Below are positions 35,801 through 47,814 of a stretch of 64,000 nt of DNA, in pieces. The translations under genes and the position numbers were made by a program. This DNA comes from Polyodon spathula (Eukaryota; Chordata; Actinopteri; Acipenseriformes; Polyodontidae). Numbering within the stretch: the stretch's first letter is position 1; every line of letters begins with the position of its first letter. The stretch covers positions 36,229,054 through 36,293,053 of the forward strand of contig NC_054540.1 of NCBI RefSeq assembly GCF_017654505.1, written 5' to 3'. The notes beneath the pieces are model-generated. The model was not told the DNA's origin and did no database searches. It saw only the letters and a program-made list of their open reading frames with translations.

Positions 35801-37055
35801 ATGTTTTTCTCATACCAATTTAATTTTGTACTTTGCAGCTGTGCATTGAGTGTGTATGCTTTTTCTCAGTAAATCTACTTCATTAAAATAATTAATTTTT
35901 TTTGTTATGATTTTCAGCCTGTTTTCTGGGGTATACTGCTTACAATACTTTAGTTATCTGTTTATTTATATTTAAATAATATTATTTATCTTTTTGGTAA
36001 GAAACTATATCTGCACAATGCATAGATAAAGCGTTCCGTATTGGAAGCCACCGGTTATTATTATTAATGGATGTGACAAGATGGTTGAATGATAACCTGC
36101 TCTGTCCCACTCTAACAACCCTCTGCCCTGCGCATACACACACACACACACACACACGTCATACGGAAAGAAAAGAAATTGACTTGGGTTTGAGGAACCG
36201 TACAGGGAGACATTGATTCTTTCATTGAAATTTGTTAGCGCACGAGTTGGGGGAATAGCACAGAGGTAAAGACAAAAACGTGTCCGTTTTTCCAGGGAAC
36301 ACAAAAAAGATACGTCAAAAATACACAGCTGAAAGGGCTGTGTTTTAAAATAAGCAGGCCTCAATTTAGATGTATTATAGTTGGTATTGTTGGTACAGTA
36401 CTATATTTTCTATACAAAATTCCCCATTAATGACACAACAGAAAAACTGAATCAAAATGTTACCCATCCACAGAACTGCTTAAAATGTAAAAGGTAATGC
36501 AATTTAGCAAAAGATTTAAAAAAAAACTACACCACCAGATTATAGAATTAAAACAGCATCCAAAGTCTTCAAAATTATACAGTGAATATTATATTCAGAA
36601 TATAGTTCTCGATAAGGCCCTACTGTCACAGTTAACTTGCAAAGGAAAATGCACAAAAGCAACTAAAGATCACAGATTTAAAAAAATGCATCACAGTATA
36701 TAAAACTGTTGAATGTTTAACTTTTACATTACCGTGCCTTTTCTTGTTCGCTTTGTTTTTGGAAGAAGCGCTGTATAACTGTTGTGCACTATAAAGATTG
36801 ACTTGCCATGCCAGGAAATAAATAAATAAATAAATAAATAAACAAACAAACAGGCTGTGACAGTTAAACTGTCAATTGTAACATTGAAGAGATGGGCTTT
36901 GTATCAGAAAACCTGGTGATGTCAGAAAATCGCATGTGACGGGTAAATGCATTAATTTGTTACATAGCTATAATGGGGAAGGACTTCATTCTTAATACTA
37001 GGGTGGTAAACGCGACTGACATGTTGCATATCCGAGTGCTGACTATATACATATA

Positions 37056-38666
37056 CAGCTCTGAAAAAAATTAAGAGAACACTGAAAAATTATCAGTTTC
37101 TCTGGTTTTACTATTTATAGGTATGTGTTTGGGTAAAATGAAAATTTTTGTTTTATTCTATAAACTACTGACAACATTTCTCCCAAATTCCAAATAAAAA
37201 TAATGTCATTTAGAGCATTTATTTGCAGAAAATTACAACTGGTCAAAATAACAAAAAATAATGCAAAGAAAATAAGTTCAGATTCATTTTTAAACAACAC
37301 AATGCTAATGTTTTAACGTAGGAAGAGTTCAGAATATCAATATTTGGTGGAATAACCCTGATTTTCAATCACAGCTTTCATGCGTCTTGGCATGCTCTCC
37401 ACCAGTTTTTCACATTGATGTTGGGTGACTTTATGCCACTCCTGGCGCAAAAATTCAAGCAGCTCAGCTTTGTTTGATGGCTTGTGATCATCCATCTTCC
37501 TCTTGATCACATTCCAGAGGTTTTCAATGGGGCTCAGGTCTGGAGATTGGGCTGGCCATGACAGGATCTTGATCTGGTGGTCCTCCATCTACACCTTGAT
37601 TGACCTGGCTGTGTGGCATGGAGCATTGTCCTGCCTGAAAAACCAATCCTCAGAGTTGGGGAACATTGTCAGAGCAGAAGGAAGCATGTTTTCTTCCAAG
37701 ACAACCTTGTACTTGGCTTGATTCATACGTCCTTCACAAAGACAAATCTGCCCGATTCCAGCCTTGCTGAAGCACCCCCAGATCATCACCGATCCTCCAC
37801 CACATTTCACAGTGGGTGCGAGACACTGTGGCTTGTAGGCCTCTCCAGGTCTCCGTCTAACCATTAGACGACCAGGTGTTGGGCAAAGCTGAAAAATTGG
37901 ACTCATCAGAGAAGATGACCTTACTCCAGTCCTCTACGGTCCAATCCTTATGGTCGTTTGCAAACCTCAGCCTGGCTCCTCTTTGTTTCTCACTGATGAA
38001 AGGCTTTTTTCTAGCTTTGCACAACTTCAGCCCTGCCCCTAGGAGCCTGTTTCGTACCGTCCTCGCCATGCACTTCACCCCAGCTGCCGTTTGCCATTCT
38101 TTTTGTAGGTCACTTGATGTCATCCTACGGTTGCTCAGTGACATTCGAATGAGTTGGCAGTAATCCCAGTCAGTGGAGAGTCGTTTTCTCCCTCTGCCGG
38201 TCTGTAGCTTTGTTGTCCCCAATGTGTGCTGCTTGATCTTGTTCTTATGAACCGCCGTCTTTGAAATTTTAAGGATGGAAGCAACCCGACGCTCACTGTA
38301 TCCCTCTGCCAGTAAAGCCAGAATTGAACCCTTCTTTTCCTCACTCAAAACTTTCCTTTTCAACTCTTTGGGCATGGTCAATAGTTATGTTTTGATTCCA
38401 ATTACTTTTGAGGTACTACTAGCACTGTTTTGTCATCCAGCTGGTCCTATTGCAAGAGGATAGTGATGACCACAGGAGTGGTTTCTATACTTTTCCTCGT
38501 TAAATAAGATTTAGTTCAGGTGATCCCCTAATCAATACCTCATTCAGTAGAATGAGGTGTGCCTGTGTTGGAATTCAACAGACACTGGAATGGAATGGCT
38601 GCCATACATGTAGAGATGCTGATTTAAGAAAAATTTGCAGTGGTCTCTTAATTTTTTCCAGAGCTG
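37056..38666 (-). mobile_element. Tc1-like transposon, second family, inactive
   Basis: A 1611-bp element flanked by TA. Its ends begin CAGCTCTG followed by AAAAAATTAAGAGA, with one to a few mismatches between sides. It carries a damaged transposase gene on the minus strand. The ends and protein differ from the intact element at 23169, so it is a separate Tc1 lineage. Confidence 0.93.
37337..38381 (-). pseudogene. Tc1-family transposase pseudogene
   Basis: Three minus-strand blocks together cover a Tc1 transposase. The first (from 38381) starts MPKELKRKVLSEEKKGSILA, includes a GRGRKR hook and reaches VIFSDESNF with the first catalytic Asp. A frameshift near 37870-37905 precedes the second block with GGGSVMIWGCFS and RQDNAPCHTA (second Asp). 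A stop at about 37589-37591 then splits it from the third block with SPDLSPIENLW (the Glu), ending in YSTKY. Spacing between the last two acidic residues is 34 if the stop is counted as one residue. All three catalytic positions survive, but one frameshift plus one stop disable it. Confidence 0.93.
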
Positions 38667-39321
38667 TACACACAGCGGTCCCTTTTTACACATTCAAAAA
38701 ATCAGAAATACACACTAAATTTAAATTGAATGGGTACAAATAAGCAATTTTGCGACACAACCTGTATGCCTCCTCTAAAACTTCCACTAACAACTACATC
38801 GCCCAGAATACAATGTCTTCACTTACTAGGAAACTATACACAAGCAAAACCAACCTAACAAACATTATCCAATTTCTGGTTAGCCCTGCTGTCTTTGCAG
38901 CCAATCACAGTAAGAATAAGAAAAATTCGAAGCTACACAGGTCGAAGTGTAAACACCTGAATCCTGATACAAATCCAACTGGAACCATCGTCAGAGGCAA
39001 CTGCTAAAAAAGGGTGCCTATAATATTAAACAAACTGTTTTATAACTTGTTAATGCATTTCCTTATTTTATTTTTATGTATGGCTTTATATTGAAGTTAA
39101 CATGTCCACAAAGTTTAAGAACTAAAATATAAGTATGGTAATTAATTTGCAGAGTCTGTGATACTTCGAAAAAAATGCGCTGAGCAGATAGGAAGGCTCT
39201 TTTTTTAATGCCTACCACATTATAATTAAAGACTGTACAGTATTTATTGAGATTATTTGTGACTACAAGGTTAGAGGGTAAGGTACTCCCAGACCCAAAA
39301 CCTTATCTGGAGATGTGTGTG

Positions 39322-39323
39322 TC

Positions 39324-39374
<51 letters not shown>

Positions 39375-39400
39375 CGAGAGCGAGAGCGAGAGCGAGAGCG

Positions 39401-39453
<53 letters not shown>

Positions 39454-39456
39454 TAC
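39322..39456. repeat. Compound microsatellite (TA)(GA)(GCGA)(GATA)
   Basis: A TA run passes into GA, then GAGCGA units, then about a dozen GATA units, all in tandem, immediately before the Tc1 fragment at 39462. Confidence 0.93.
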
Positions 39457-39461
39457 ACACA

Positions 39462-39990
39462 GTTGTAGTCAAAACTTAAATACCCCAATGGAAATTTACA
39501 ATTTCTAGAAATTTCTCAAAAACAAAGAATTTTAGGAAAAATCTTTTGTAGCAAAAGTTTTGCTTTTGTGGATGAGGAAAAATGTTACAAGAAATAGATA
39601 CAATTATTTATTTCAGCAATTTTTTTGCAAAACTCCAAAAATGCTAATTCAAAGGTATTCATACCCTGACAAAGAAAATGAAAATAATAGCTAGTTGAGG
39701 CACCTTTAGCAATAATAACCTCTTTTAAAAGTTTAGGATATGAGGTTTTGGCAGGATTCTTGATGATTTTTTTAAGCAAAAAGTTGTTCCAGTTCATTCA
39801 AATTCCGAGGAGTTCTCTTGTGCACAGCCTTCTTCAACGCATACCAAAGATTCTCAATATGATTTAGATCGGGAATTTGACTAGGCCATTCCAGAACCTT
39901 TACTTTGTTCTTTAACCATTCTGAATACTTCTGAAATACTTCTACAAGGTTGCAAATTAGGGGTTCACTTAAGAGATTCTGTGGCCACAT
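39462..39990 (-). mobile_element. Tc1-like fragment, 3' portion only
   Basis: One terminus reads CAGTTGTAGTCAAAACTTAA, Tc1-like and related to ends of CAGTTGTGGTCAAAAGTTTA type. About 310 bp inside, the minus strand encodes [20 protein letters not shown] followed by [20 protein letters not shown], the end of a DDE domain including the catalytic Glu. The remainder of the transposase and the other terminus are missing beyond about 39990. This is a third distinct Tc1-like sequence in the window. Confidence 0.75.
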
Positions 39991-40487
39991 TAAAATCTTG
40001 TAAAGTCCGCAGTGCAATGCAAACGATCTGAAGTCAAATATTTATTGAACAAAAGCAAGCCATGAGAGGGGGATCTCATTTCAAGTTCAGCACATTAAAA
40101 TGTCTTTAAAAACCACTAGAAAATAAAATTGCCCTTCAACAGCTGCTCTAGTGAGCTGGAACTGGATAAACAACATTTTGTATATTGTTTTTTGTTGTTT
40201 TTTTGTTTTGTTTTTTACAAGCTCTGGTGCTCGGATAAAATAAAAAAAAAGGTTGATATACAGATATCAAATCAAATTACTTTTATGAGGATTCTTGGTA
40301 GGAAGTTTAAGCTTGTAAACAAGTTTTTCTTTCTAAATCAAGTCAAGACGAAGAAGGTGAGCTTGGGTCAATATGCTTGCCTTTTACTTATGGAAGATGG
40401 GACTGAAATCCAGCTATGGAGCAATACAAGCACTGAGGTTCTTTTGCTCCCATATGGAGTTACTATAATTCTCTAGAACTGCCTTTA

Positions 40488-40740
40488 CCCAGTTTTGAGT
40501 TGCTCAGAGTTTGTCTGGAGAATCCTAAGTGCCGGGACTGGACAGTCTTCCTCATTCCATTCAAATCATGTGCAATATAACCTCCTGTCAGAATTGAAAG
40601 GATTCTCCAGACAACCTGAAAGCCAGGTAATAGCAGATTTAGATAAAACTGATAACTCAACAGAACCCCAAACCACTGAGAACGATTACAACCACCATCA
40701 AACAGTAAAGGAAATGTTAAAGCAGCAATTAAAATGACTC
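40488..40740. repeat. Dispersed repeat, copy 2, with internal inverted repeat
   Basis: Contains TGTCTGGAGAATCC near 40512 and its complement near 40600, giving a stem of 14 bp with a loop of about 75 bases. The right part matches the copy at 29640. A similar CCAGGTAA...AGATAAA string occurs near 58683. It may be a small MITE; no target duplication found. Confidence 0.4.
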
Positions 40741-40984
40741 GTTAATAAAACAAATTGTGCAGAACACAATTGAAAGACCTCAGTTTTCAAATAACACATG
40801 GGAATGTCAGACTAAGTACTGGACCGATTAAATAAAAAAAAAAAATGTTCTTGTCCTTAACTAACCCTAAACTGAGACTGGAACATGTGACACTGCATCA
40901 GACAGACATGCTTCTTAAAATCACGGAACTGTATTTGCCAAATGCAGCTGGCTTCAGCAACAGCACAGGATCTTCAAAGTGCTT

Positions 40985-41136
40985 CAACATCTCATCCGTA
41001 GGATGGAGCACAAGGAGGTTAAGTGACTTGCTCAGGGTCACGCAGTGAGTCAGTCAGTGGCAGGGGTGGGATCTGAACCAGGTACCTTCTGGTTACAAGC
41101 CCTGGACTTTAACCACTGGACGATACTGCCTCCTTG
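40985..41136 (-). mobile_element. MIR-like tRNA-derived SINE
   Basis: Read on the minus strand it begins GGAGGCAGTATCGTCCAGTG, has an A-box-like GTGGTTAAAG, a B-box-like GGTTCAGATCC, then GCCACTGACTGACTCACTGC and GCAAGTCACTTAACCTCC. The order and wording closely follow the MIR/CORE-SINE 5' half as I remember it. The head matches the 38-bp unit of 14105-14632. Confidence 0.7.
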
Positions 41137-42540
41137 CCTTATTAATAATAATATTACACCACGATTGAGGAAGTTCACTATCAATAAAGCGTTGCATAAA
41201 CCTGCATTAACTATTGTTAATACCCCTCTCTCATTAGAGATTATAATAATAATAAAAACAACAAAACTATCAGAATGTTAGCCCTCAGAGTAATTGTGTT
41301 CATGTTATTACAGCCAAAAAATTACATTACTGTTATAAAAATATATCACTTACTGTGCAGAGTAACTAAGCTATGAAACAAAACAGACCTTCCACTCAAA
41401 ACCCCAAAGTGAACGAGTGAATTGGTACAGTCGTTTGAGGTTTGACTTTTTCATTTTAAAAGCTCCATTAATAACATGTTTGACATTGTCTCAAATATGA
41501 TCGTACCAGTTGCATTTGGCCATATCCACGTATTATTTTTCACACCCATCTGTTTATGGTGATTAATCACAACTTTGCAGGATGAGCAAGACAACTCTAG
41601 CAGTTGCAGCTGTTTTAGGTATTCTGAAAATCCAAAAGCTAGTACAGCTTGGATGATCCGAATGCATGGTATTAGATTTACACATTTGAAACAACAGCAG
41701 CAAGCAGCTAACAACGATCTTCCCAATTGTCAAAGGCATCACGGTGATTAAATACAATGGCTGTATGCCATCGGGTTAATTTAAGATAAAGACGGCCTCT
41801 AAAGCATTTGAAACAGCAAAAGCAGCACCATCCAGGGAGCTTTATGCAGTGCCCCACTGAATGACACGGTATGAAATTGTCTGGTTGAGATACAAACTTT
41901 TGAGGGTGAAGACAAAAGCTTTGTGATACGCTGTTGGGCAGAACTCCCAAAATACAAGCCACTGATGTGTTTATACTTTCTCGTCTTTGGAAGTGGGAAG
42001 GCTTTGCCAACCCTTGTGTGGCTGTGAAGGAACAGATAGTCCAGATGAGCAGAATGTACGGTACCAGCCTCATAAAAAAGAGATACAATACAAGGGGACT
42101 CAACCGTGTAGCATAAGCATAATATTTACTACTGCTATAGGTGTTGAACAAAACGAAAAACGTAGAAATCAGGACTGTACTGATTCAGTGGGATAGCAAG
42201 ACTGCAGTCTGCAAGATTGTTCTGGAGAGATAACCTGACCAGCCCTCAAAGATTACTGACTAATTCCTTTATGAAAAACTGCAGCAGGCTGTTCTTCAGA
42301 ATGGCTGCAGTCATCCCTTTTTTGTGAAACGTCAGTAAGCTTCTTGTTCATTATGAATTAAACTGATTGGCAACAAGGAGACACAGCTTGTATATCCCCT
42401 TCCGTCACAATTTTTTATTTTAATCTTTAGAAATGTTAAAAGTTAGTGTAAATTCTATGGGGTTCGAGAAATTGACCTTAATAAAACATATATGCATTAT
42501 AAAATAGACACATAGATGGAAAATGTTAGGTTACTTACTG

Positions 42541-42863
42541 TAACCCTGGTTCCCTGAAAGAGAAGACGACCACCAAAACATTACGTATGGGATATGCCTG
42601 CCTATTGGTATGTATTCACCGAGCTCTCTATATCACAGCTGCCAATAGGCCCCTTCCTGGATGACATCCTCGGTCCCGCCTACCGAGGGGTTAAAACCGT
42701 TACTCAACAGAAACCACTTCTCTTTTTGCATCGAACCCTTGAGGGCGACCGATGCGACCTTGCAGTTGGTGGCCGTCTTCTTTTTCAGGGAACCAGGGTT
42801 ATGGTAAGTAACCCAGCAGTCCTTTTCCATTCGAAGACGACCACTAAAACATTACATAAGGGG
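42541..42863. repeat. DIRS terminal repeat cluster
   Basis: Two repeats overlap here. A perfect 19-bp inverted pair sits at 42541-42559 and 42783-42801 (TAACCCTGGTTCCCTGAAA and its complement). A direct pair sits at 42563-42592 and 42834-42863 (GAAGACGACCACYAAAACAT). Such mixed direct and inverted pieces are typical of DIRS ends, which template circle formation during replication. Confidence 0.75.
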
Positions 42864-42928
42864 AATGTATACCAGAACCGTCACGAGGGAGAAGGAACGG
42901 CAGCATATGAAGGACGCATCGAAACCAC

Positions 42929-43860
42929 CTAACCCAATGTTAGTGGTAAGAGCATGCAACCTAAAGAACCCTTGTGCAAGGAAGGATCTATCACGTTGAG
43001 GCGATAGAATCTGGAGAACGTATGAATCGTAGCTCAGCTAGCCACATTGCATATGTCAGACAAGGAGGCCCCTCTAAAAAGGGCCAAGATGCAGCCAACC
43101 CTCTAGTGGAATGTGCAGCTACCCTCCCAGATGGGGGTAAGCCAGCACCATCACATGCAATTGAGACCATGTTCGCAATCCCATTCGACAGTCGCTGCTT
43201 CGAGAGGGGATGTCCTAGGGTCCATATCCTGTGACAGACAAAGAGCTGGTCAGAATGAGGCAGAGCTCTTATTCTATCCACGTAGCATCTTAATGCCCAA
43301 ACCGTGCAGAGGAAATTAAATCTCCAATTCTCCTCTGAAGAAAATAAGGGTGGATGGAATGACTCCAGTTGCACAGACTGATTCATGTGGAAGGCTGTAA
43401 TCACCTTGGGGATGAAAGCAGGGTTTGTAAGCAGTGACACCCTGCTACCATCGTCCCAAATAGGCATACAGGAGCTGTGCACCGACAATGCCTGCAGCTC
43501 ACTGACCCGCTTAGCGGAGGCGATAGCCAAGAGGAAGGCTGTCTTCATAGACAGATACTTCAACTCTATGGAGTATATGGGCTCAAATGGGGCCTTCGTG
43601 AGAGCCTGCAGTACAATATCAAGGCTCTATTTAGGGAGAACAGTGCTACTGGGAGGGCGTAACCACCGAGCGCCTTTTGAAACCGAGTAGCCAAAAAATG
43701 TGCACCTGGAGAGACCAAATCTGCGGGCGCATGGCACACAGAAATAGCCGCTAAACAGACCTTCAATGTGGAAGGTGACCTACCAGCATCAAGCAATTCT
43801 TGCAGAAACTGTAAGATAACTGGCATGGGGCAAGAAACTGGGTCATGACTTCCAGTCAGA
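42929..43860 (-). pseudogene. DIRS tyrosine recombinase, frameshifted
   Basis: The upstream block (43566-43826) reads MPVILQFLQELLDAGRSPST and LKVCLAAISVCHA, the N-terminal SAM-like part. The main block carries LLAIASAKRVSELQALSVHS with the first catalytic Arg, and GRVAAHSTRGLAASWPF with the HxxR box. The expected final Tyr motif is not in that frame; shifting one frame near 43020 gives FSRFYRLNV, which supplies it, and that frame stops at 42929-42931. At least two frame changes separate the pieces, so no functional recombinase is made by this copy. In DIRS elements this enzyme integrates a circular DNA intermediate. Confidence 0.85.
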
Positions 43861-44239
43861 CACCAATTGTGAAAATACTTCCACTTGTAGGCTTACAATG
43901 AACTAGAGGAATCCGCCCTACACCTACCCAACACCGCAACCGATAGCCCTAGGGCTGACCAGCGATCCAGTTCAGGGGCCAGACCCATAGCTGGAACCTG
44001 TCTGGTTCCAGGTGCCAGAGGGTGCCGCTCGCCTGACTGAGGCAGGGCTGGCCTTGTAAGAGACGACACAGGGTCGAGAACCAGATTCTCCTGGGCCACT
44101 AGGAGAACTGCCACCTTCTCTAACCAGACTTTTTCCAGAAAGGCCGGGAGTAACAGAATCGGCGGGAATGCATCGTACTGAGTCCAGCCTGAGCCCCAAG
44201 TACGTTGTGCACTTCACCGGTGTAAGCTGACTCTTTGCA

Positions 44240-44694
44240 TCACTGATGTTGAGGCCTGGCCTCGCCAGATGATGTCACAACCGCCGTGTGGGCCACTGCT
44301 ACCTCTTGCGACTGGGAACAGATCAACCAGTCATCGAAATAATTCATTATTTTGATCCCACCTGCAACCACAAGGGGGCCAGGATAGCATCTACACACTT
44401 TGAAAAAGTACGAGTTAACGAGAGGCCGAACGGCAGCACGAAGAACTCGTAAACGCTTCCCTGAAAGGAGAAGCGGACGTAATTCCTGTGCTCTGGTCGA
44501 AATGGAACGTGAAAACATGCATCCTGTAAGTCCATGGTGGTGAACCAGTCGCCCGGCGGGACTGACTGGATAATGTGATGGGAAGTCAGCACCTGGAACC
44601 TCCTTTCTTTCAAGAACCCATTGACAAACCTCAAGTCTAGGATGGGGTGAAGGTCACAATCTTTCTTGGGCACCAGAAAATACCTTGAGTACAA
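44240..44694 (-). pseudogene. DIRS reverse transcriptase, frameshifted
   Basis: The first block reads YSRYFLVPKKDCDLHPILDL, RFVNGFLKERRFQVLT, then DWFTTMDLQDACFHVPF and FVLPFGLSLTRTFSKCVDAI. These are RT motifs including the MDLxDA box with the first catalytic Asp. A frameshift near 44350 then leads to IKIMNYFDDWLICSQS, in which YFDD supplies the other two. Sequence 43893-44217 downstream (TTYLGLRLDSVRC) resembles the RT thumb and start of RNase H, again in several frames. Confidence 0.87.
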
Positions 44695-44799
44695 CCCCTC
44701 TCCATGGAAGGTGGGGTTTACGAGACAGATGACTCACTTGCACAGCAAGGCAGCCACTTCTTCCTGAAGTCCGGCGACCTGGAGAGGGACATGCAAGCA

Positions 44800-45440
44800 T
44801 GGCACGCGGCCTTTCCCGTCATTACGTTGGGGTATCGCGTGCACAGAGTACCGTGTTACCACCCAACACCGTGCGTGCTTAGTGCAGTAAGCACCACATG
44901 CACACAGTGTGAACCGCCTACACCAAGAGCTGCATGCATTGAGCGCTATGTGCACAGAGTGTCAAGTGTACCACAGGTGTAACCCGCACTGAGGGCGGTA
45001 TGCGTACCAAGGCGCTAACACCGTTCACACTGAGTGCCGTGTGCACCGAGCGTCTTGTGCACCGAGTGCCACGTGCATCTAACCCTGTGCGCACTGAGTG
45101 CACTAGCCACTGTTTGCACTGTGTACCATATGCAATGATTACCGTGTACCATGCACTGAATGCACCTAGCACATATTGTACCGAGCACCATGTGCTCCGG
45201 GTATACGGAGCGCCGAGGGCACTATGCATACCGAGGCACTCGCACTGTGTAAGTGCGCACCAGGCACCATGTGCACCGAGTACTACATGCACCAAGTTCC
45301 GCGCAACACTGTATGCACATGCACCGAGCACCACGTACACTAAGGCGCTGTGCGACCAAGGTCCGAAGTACCGTGCACACTGCGTGCACTGAGCACTGTG
45401 AGCACCGGGTACCGGGTGCACCATGGCACCAAAGTACCTA
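44800..45440. repeat. Irregular GTGCACCGAG-rich tandem region inside the DIRS element
   Basis: About 640 bp in which variants of (A/T)GTGCACCGAGYRCC recur every 15-25 bp with much drift (for example near 45045, 45060, 45180 and 45270). The period is too irregular to give a single unit. Long open frames exist on both strands here but reflect the repeat, not a protein. Confidence 0.6.
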
Positions 45441-45949
45441 CCTGCAACAGTGCCTACCCTAACCGTGTGTGGTCACACACCTGGTCAATGCGCTGCGTAC
45501 ACGAGGGAGACACAAGGGTCAAAGCCGCGGCGGGTGAGCTGAAAAGCAGACCACAACAAAAACAATTGGGGGAGAACACACTACTGTTATTTGTTGTTAT
45601 CAAGGCTCGACACACCAAGGTGGGCAGGCCGACGCAGCCGGCAAGTCTACTCTACAGCGGGGTGGCGGAATACACAGCTGGTTGGCTGTTTTTTATATCA
45701 ACTGCGCTGCAGTTAATCCACAGCACAACACAGACATGCAGGGTTCCTCCTGTCTGGTATACAGACAGGAGGATGTGCCGCGACAAACAAAACAAACAAG
45801 GCTTAGACAAGCTGCCCAGATGGTTTTCGCTGGAATCACTTGACACCAGGGATGCCGCGAGGCCTAGCCCGGTGGAGGAACTGTGTTTTCACAAGAGTGT
45901 AGACTAGAAAAGACGTACATATGCACTCCTTTAAATCAATACAGTTAAA

Positions 45950-46065
45950 TCAGAACCGAGGATGTCATCCAGGAAGGAGCCTATCGGCAGCTATGATATA
46001 GACAGCTCAGTGAATACCTACCAATAGGCAGGCATATCCCATACATAATGAATTGAAAGGGAACC
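45950..46065. repeat. DIRS right inverted terminal repeat
   Basis: Complement of this segment matches 42563-42680, sharing ATGGGATATGCCTGCCTATT and CCTTCCTGGATGACATCCTC with scattered substitutions. Confidence 0.85.
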
Positions 46066-46964
46066 TAACGTGATACAATGTACGGACTCTACATTCTACA
46101 TTTTTTTGTATTTCCACAAATGCTATGTACTGTATCACTGGTGATCAGTTTTTTAAACCTGAATTGACTGCCTTTAAAGCAAGATAACAATCACTTGGAA
46201 AATATCTGAATGCAACTGCTTTGCCTCAAGATCCCAAGTACTGTCTTTTTAGTTTGACATTTTTGGCTCTAAAAACATCCTTCAATTTGCTGGCTTAAGA
46301 CTCCATTGTTGCTCATGTGTATCAGGTTGGATGTGTTTTCCTTCATTCTAAAAGTCCCAGTTGACACTATAACTTTAGCTTGTGCTGGATGCTATTGGGG
46401 TGATTAAAAGCAGCCCTGATCTCAGTTACCCCAGAGTCAGCAGCAGCAGCTGTGCCGAGAGCGGCCATCCTATTCGTATTGATTTTAAAACCCCTCTCCT
46501 TTGGAAACACGGAGAATAAGCTGAAATGTGAGAATGTTTGTTCAACGGGTTGCTAAAACACAGCTAAGGAATATGGAATATTGCACACATTTGTTTTTTA
46601 AGTTGTAATGTTGTTCTATTAATCCAATCCAACCCACAGCGACCAAAATTGCCCTTGCCTGGCCCTTTTCTTCCTGACACCAAACCCAAAGGCAGATTAT
46701 ATTTTACATTTTCCTAAGACACTGTATTTCTATTAAAAAAGGCTTATTAGTTACTAGCTGTTCCTGTGCCAAACCCCAGCTTCGCTATCTGAATCAGGAT
46801 GTCGGGTTCTCAGATTTAAGTCACATAACGAAGCCCTTATTAGTTTGATAAAACCAGTTTTCCAACAGGGGTCTCGTTAAATGACTACAAACCAAAAATG
46901 TATGCAAGTCACATTCATAACCCCCCACAAACAACATAAATCATAGCAGTAGTCAGGAGTGGCT

Positions 46965-47470
46965 CCCTCTGCCTTAAACATGGCTGTGGTTAAACCTCTG
47001 CTTAAGAAATCAAACTTAAACTAATCACAGACCTACTTCAAATCTGCCATTTCTAGCTAAGATTCTCAAAATTTTAGTAGTAGCAAACCAACTGAATTCA
47101 TTTCTTGAGGGTAACAAAGTGCATGAAGTCAGGTTTCCGTTCTGCGCACAGTACAGAGACTGTCCTCATCTGAGTGGTGAATGATCTACTGTTAATTGCA
47201 GACTCTAGCTGTGTATCTGTCCTTGTTCTTTTAGATTTAAGTGCCGCACTTGATACAGTGGACCATACCACTTTAATTGATCATCTCAGAAGTTGGGTTG
47301 GATTGTCCGGTATTGTCTTAAAATGGTCCGGTATTGTCACTAAAAGACAGCAATTTGTTTCACTAGGAGACTCTGTGTCTGTATTTTCATGTGTTGTCTG
47401 TGGCATACCCCAAGGCTCTACACGAGACCCATTCTCTTGTCATAAGCAAAGTGCTCACAGTTCAGCAGAG
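46965..47470 (+). mobile_element. L2-like LINE reverse transcriptase fragment
   Basis: The plus strand encodes degraded AVVKPLLKKSN near 46985, then VVNDLLLIAD and LVLLDLSAALDTVDHTTLID followed by HLRSWVGLSG, and VCGIPQGSTRDP. These are RT motifs with the LDLSAAFDTVDH signature of L2-clade LINEs. It stops after the PQGS box, before YxDD, and has in-frame stops upstream. Confidence 0.8.
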
Positions 47471-47814
47471 GCTATCCACTGAATAGAACCCAGACAGTCG
47501 AAAGCCAACGTACCATGTGGCTACGATGAACGATTTACCATGTGCCAGGCCAATATGTTCTACAATAATGTGTGTTTTTTTCATATGCTGCACTGTTTAT
47601 CAAATCACCTTCCATGTACAGTATAAGTCAACACATACGCAGATAGTGTGTCCAGGAACAACTAGTACATATTTTAACTTAGCATTACGTTCTATGAACG
47701 GGTTGTCACCTGTATACATACATGATGAACAGACATGCTCACAAACCCACAACGATTTACTTTGTGATTATACAATTTAAAAAAAACACATAGGCTGCAA
47801 TAGGATTTGACACG

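Larger units (their letters stand above)
42541..46075 (-). mobile_element. DIRS-like tyrosine-recombinase retrotransposon, degraded
   Basis: About 3.5 kb. The outer ends are inverted repeats of each other (about 42563-42680 versus 45950-46065, roughly 85% matching by eye; both contain CCTGGATGACATCCTCGG or its complement). The minus strand carries, in order, a reverse transcriptase with YFDD, a region that could be RNase H, and a tyrosine recombinase. That gene order with inverted ends and no LTRs defines the DIRS group. The genes contain frameshifts. The part before the RT, where gag is expected, is taken up by irregular repeated sequence. I saw no target duplication, as expected for DIRS. 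Confidence 0.88.

Noticed and set aside
41708..42151. A 147-residue minus-strand frame with several cysteines
   Set aside because: No motif, splice context or neighbour supports it, and Cys spacing fits no zinc-binding family I recognise.
44918..45907. Long open frames on both strands (168 and 185 residues)
   Set aside because: They coincide with the irregular repeat inside the DIRS element and show no domain in either direction.
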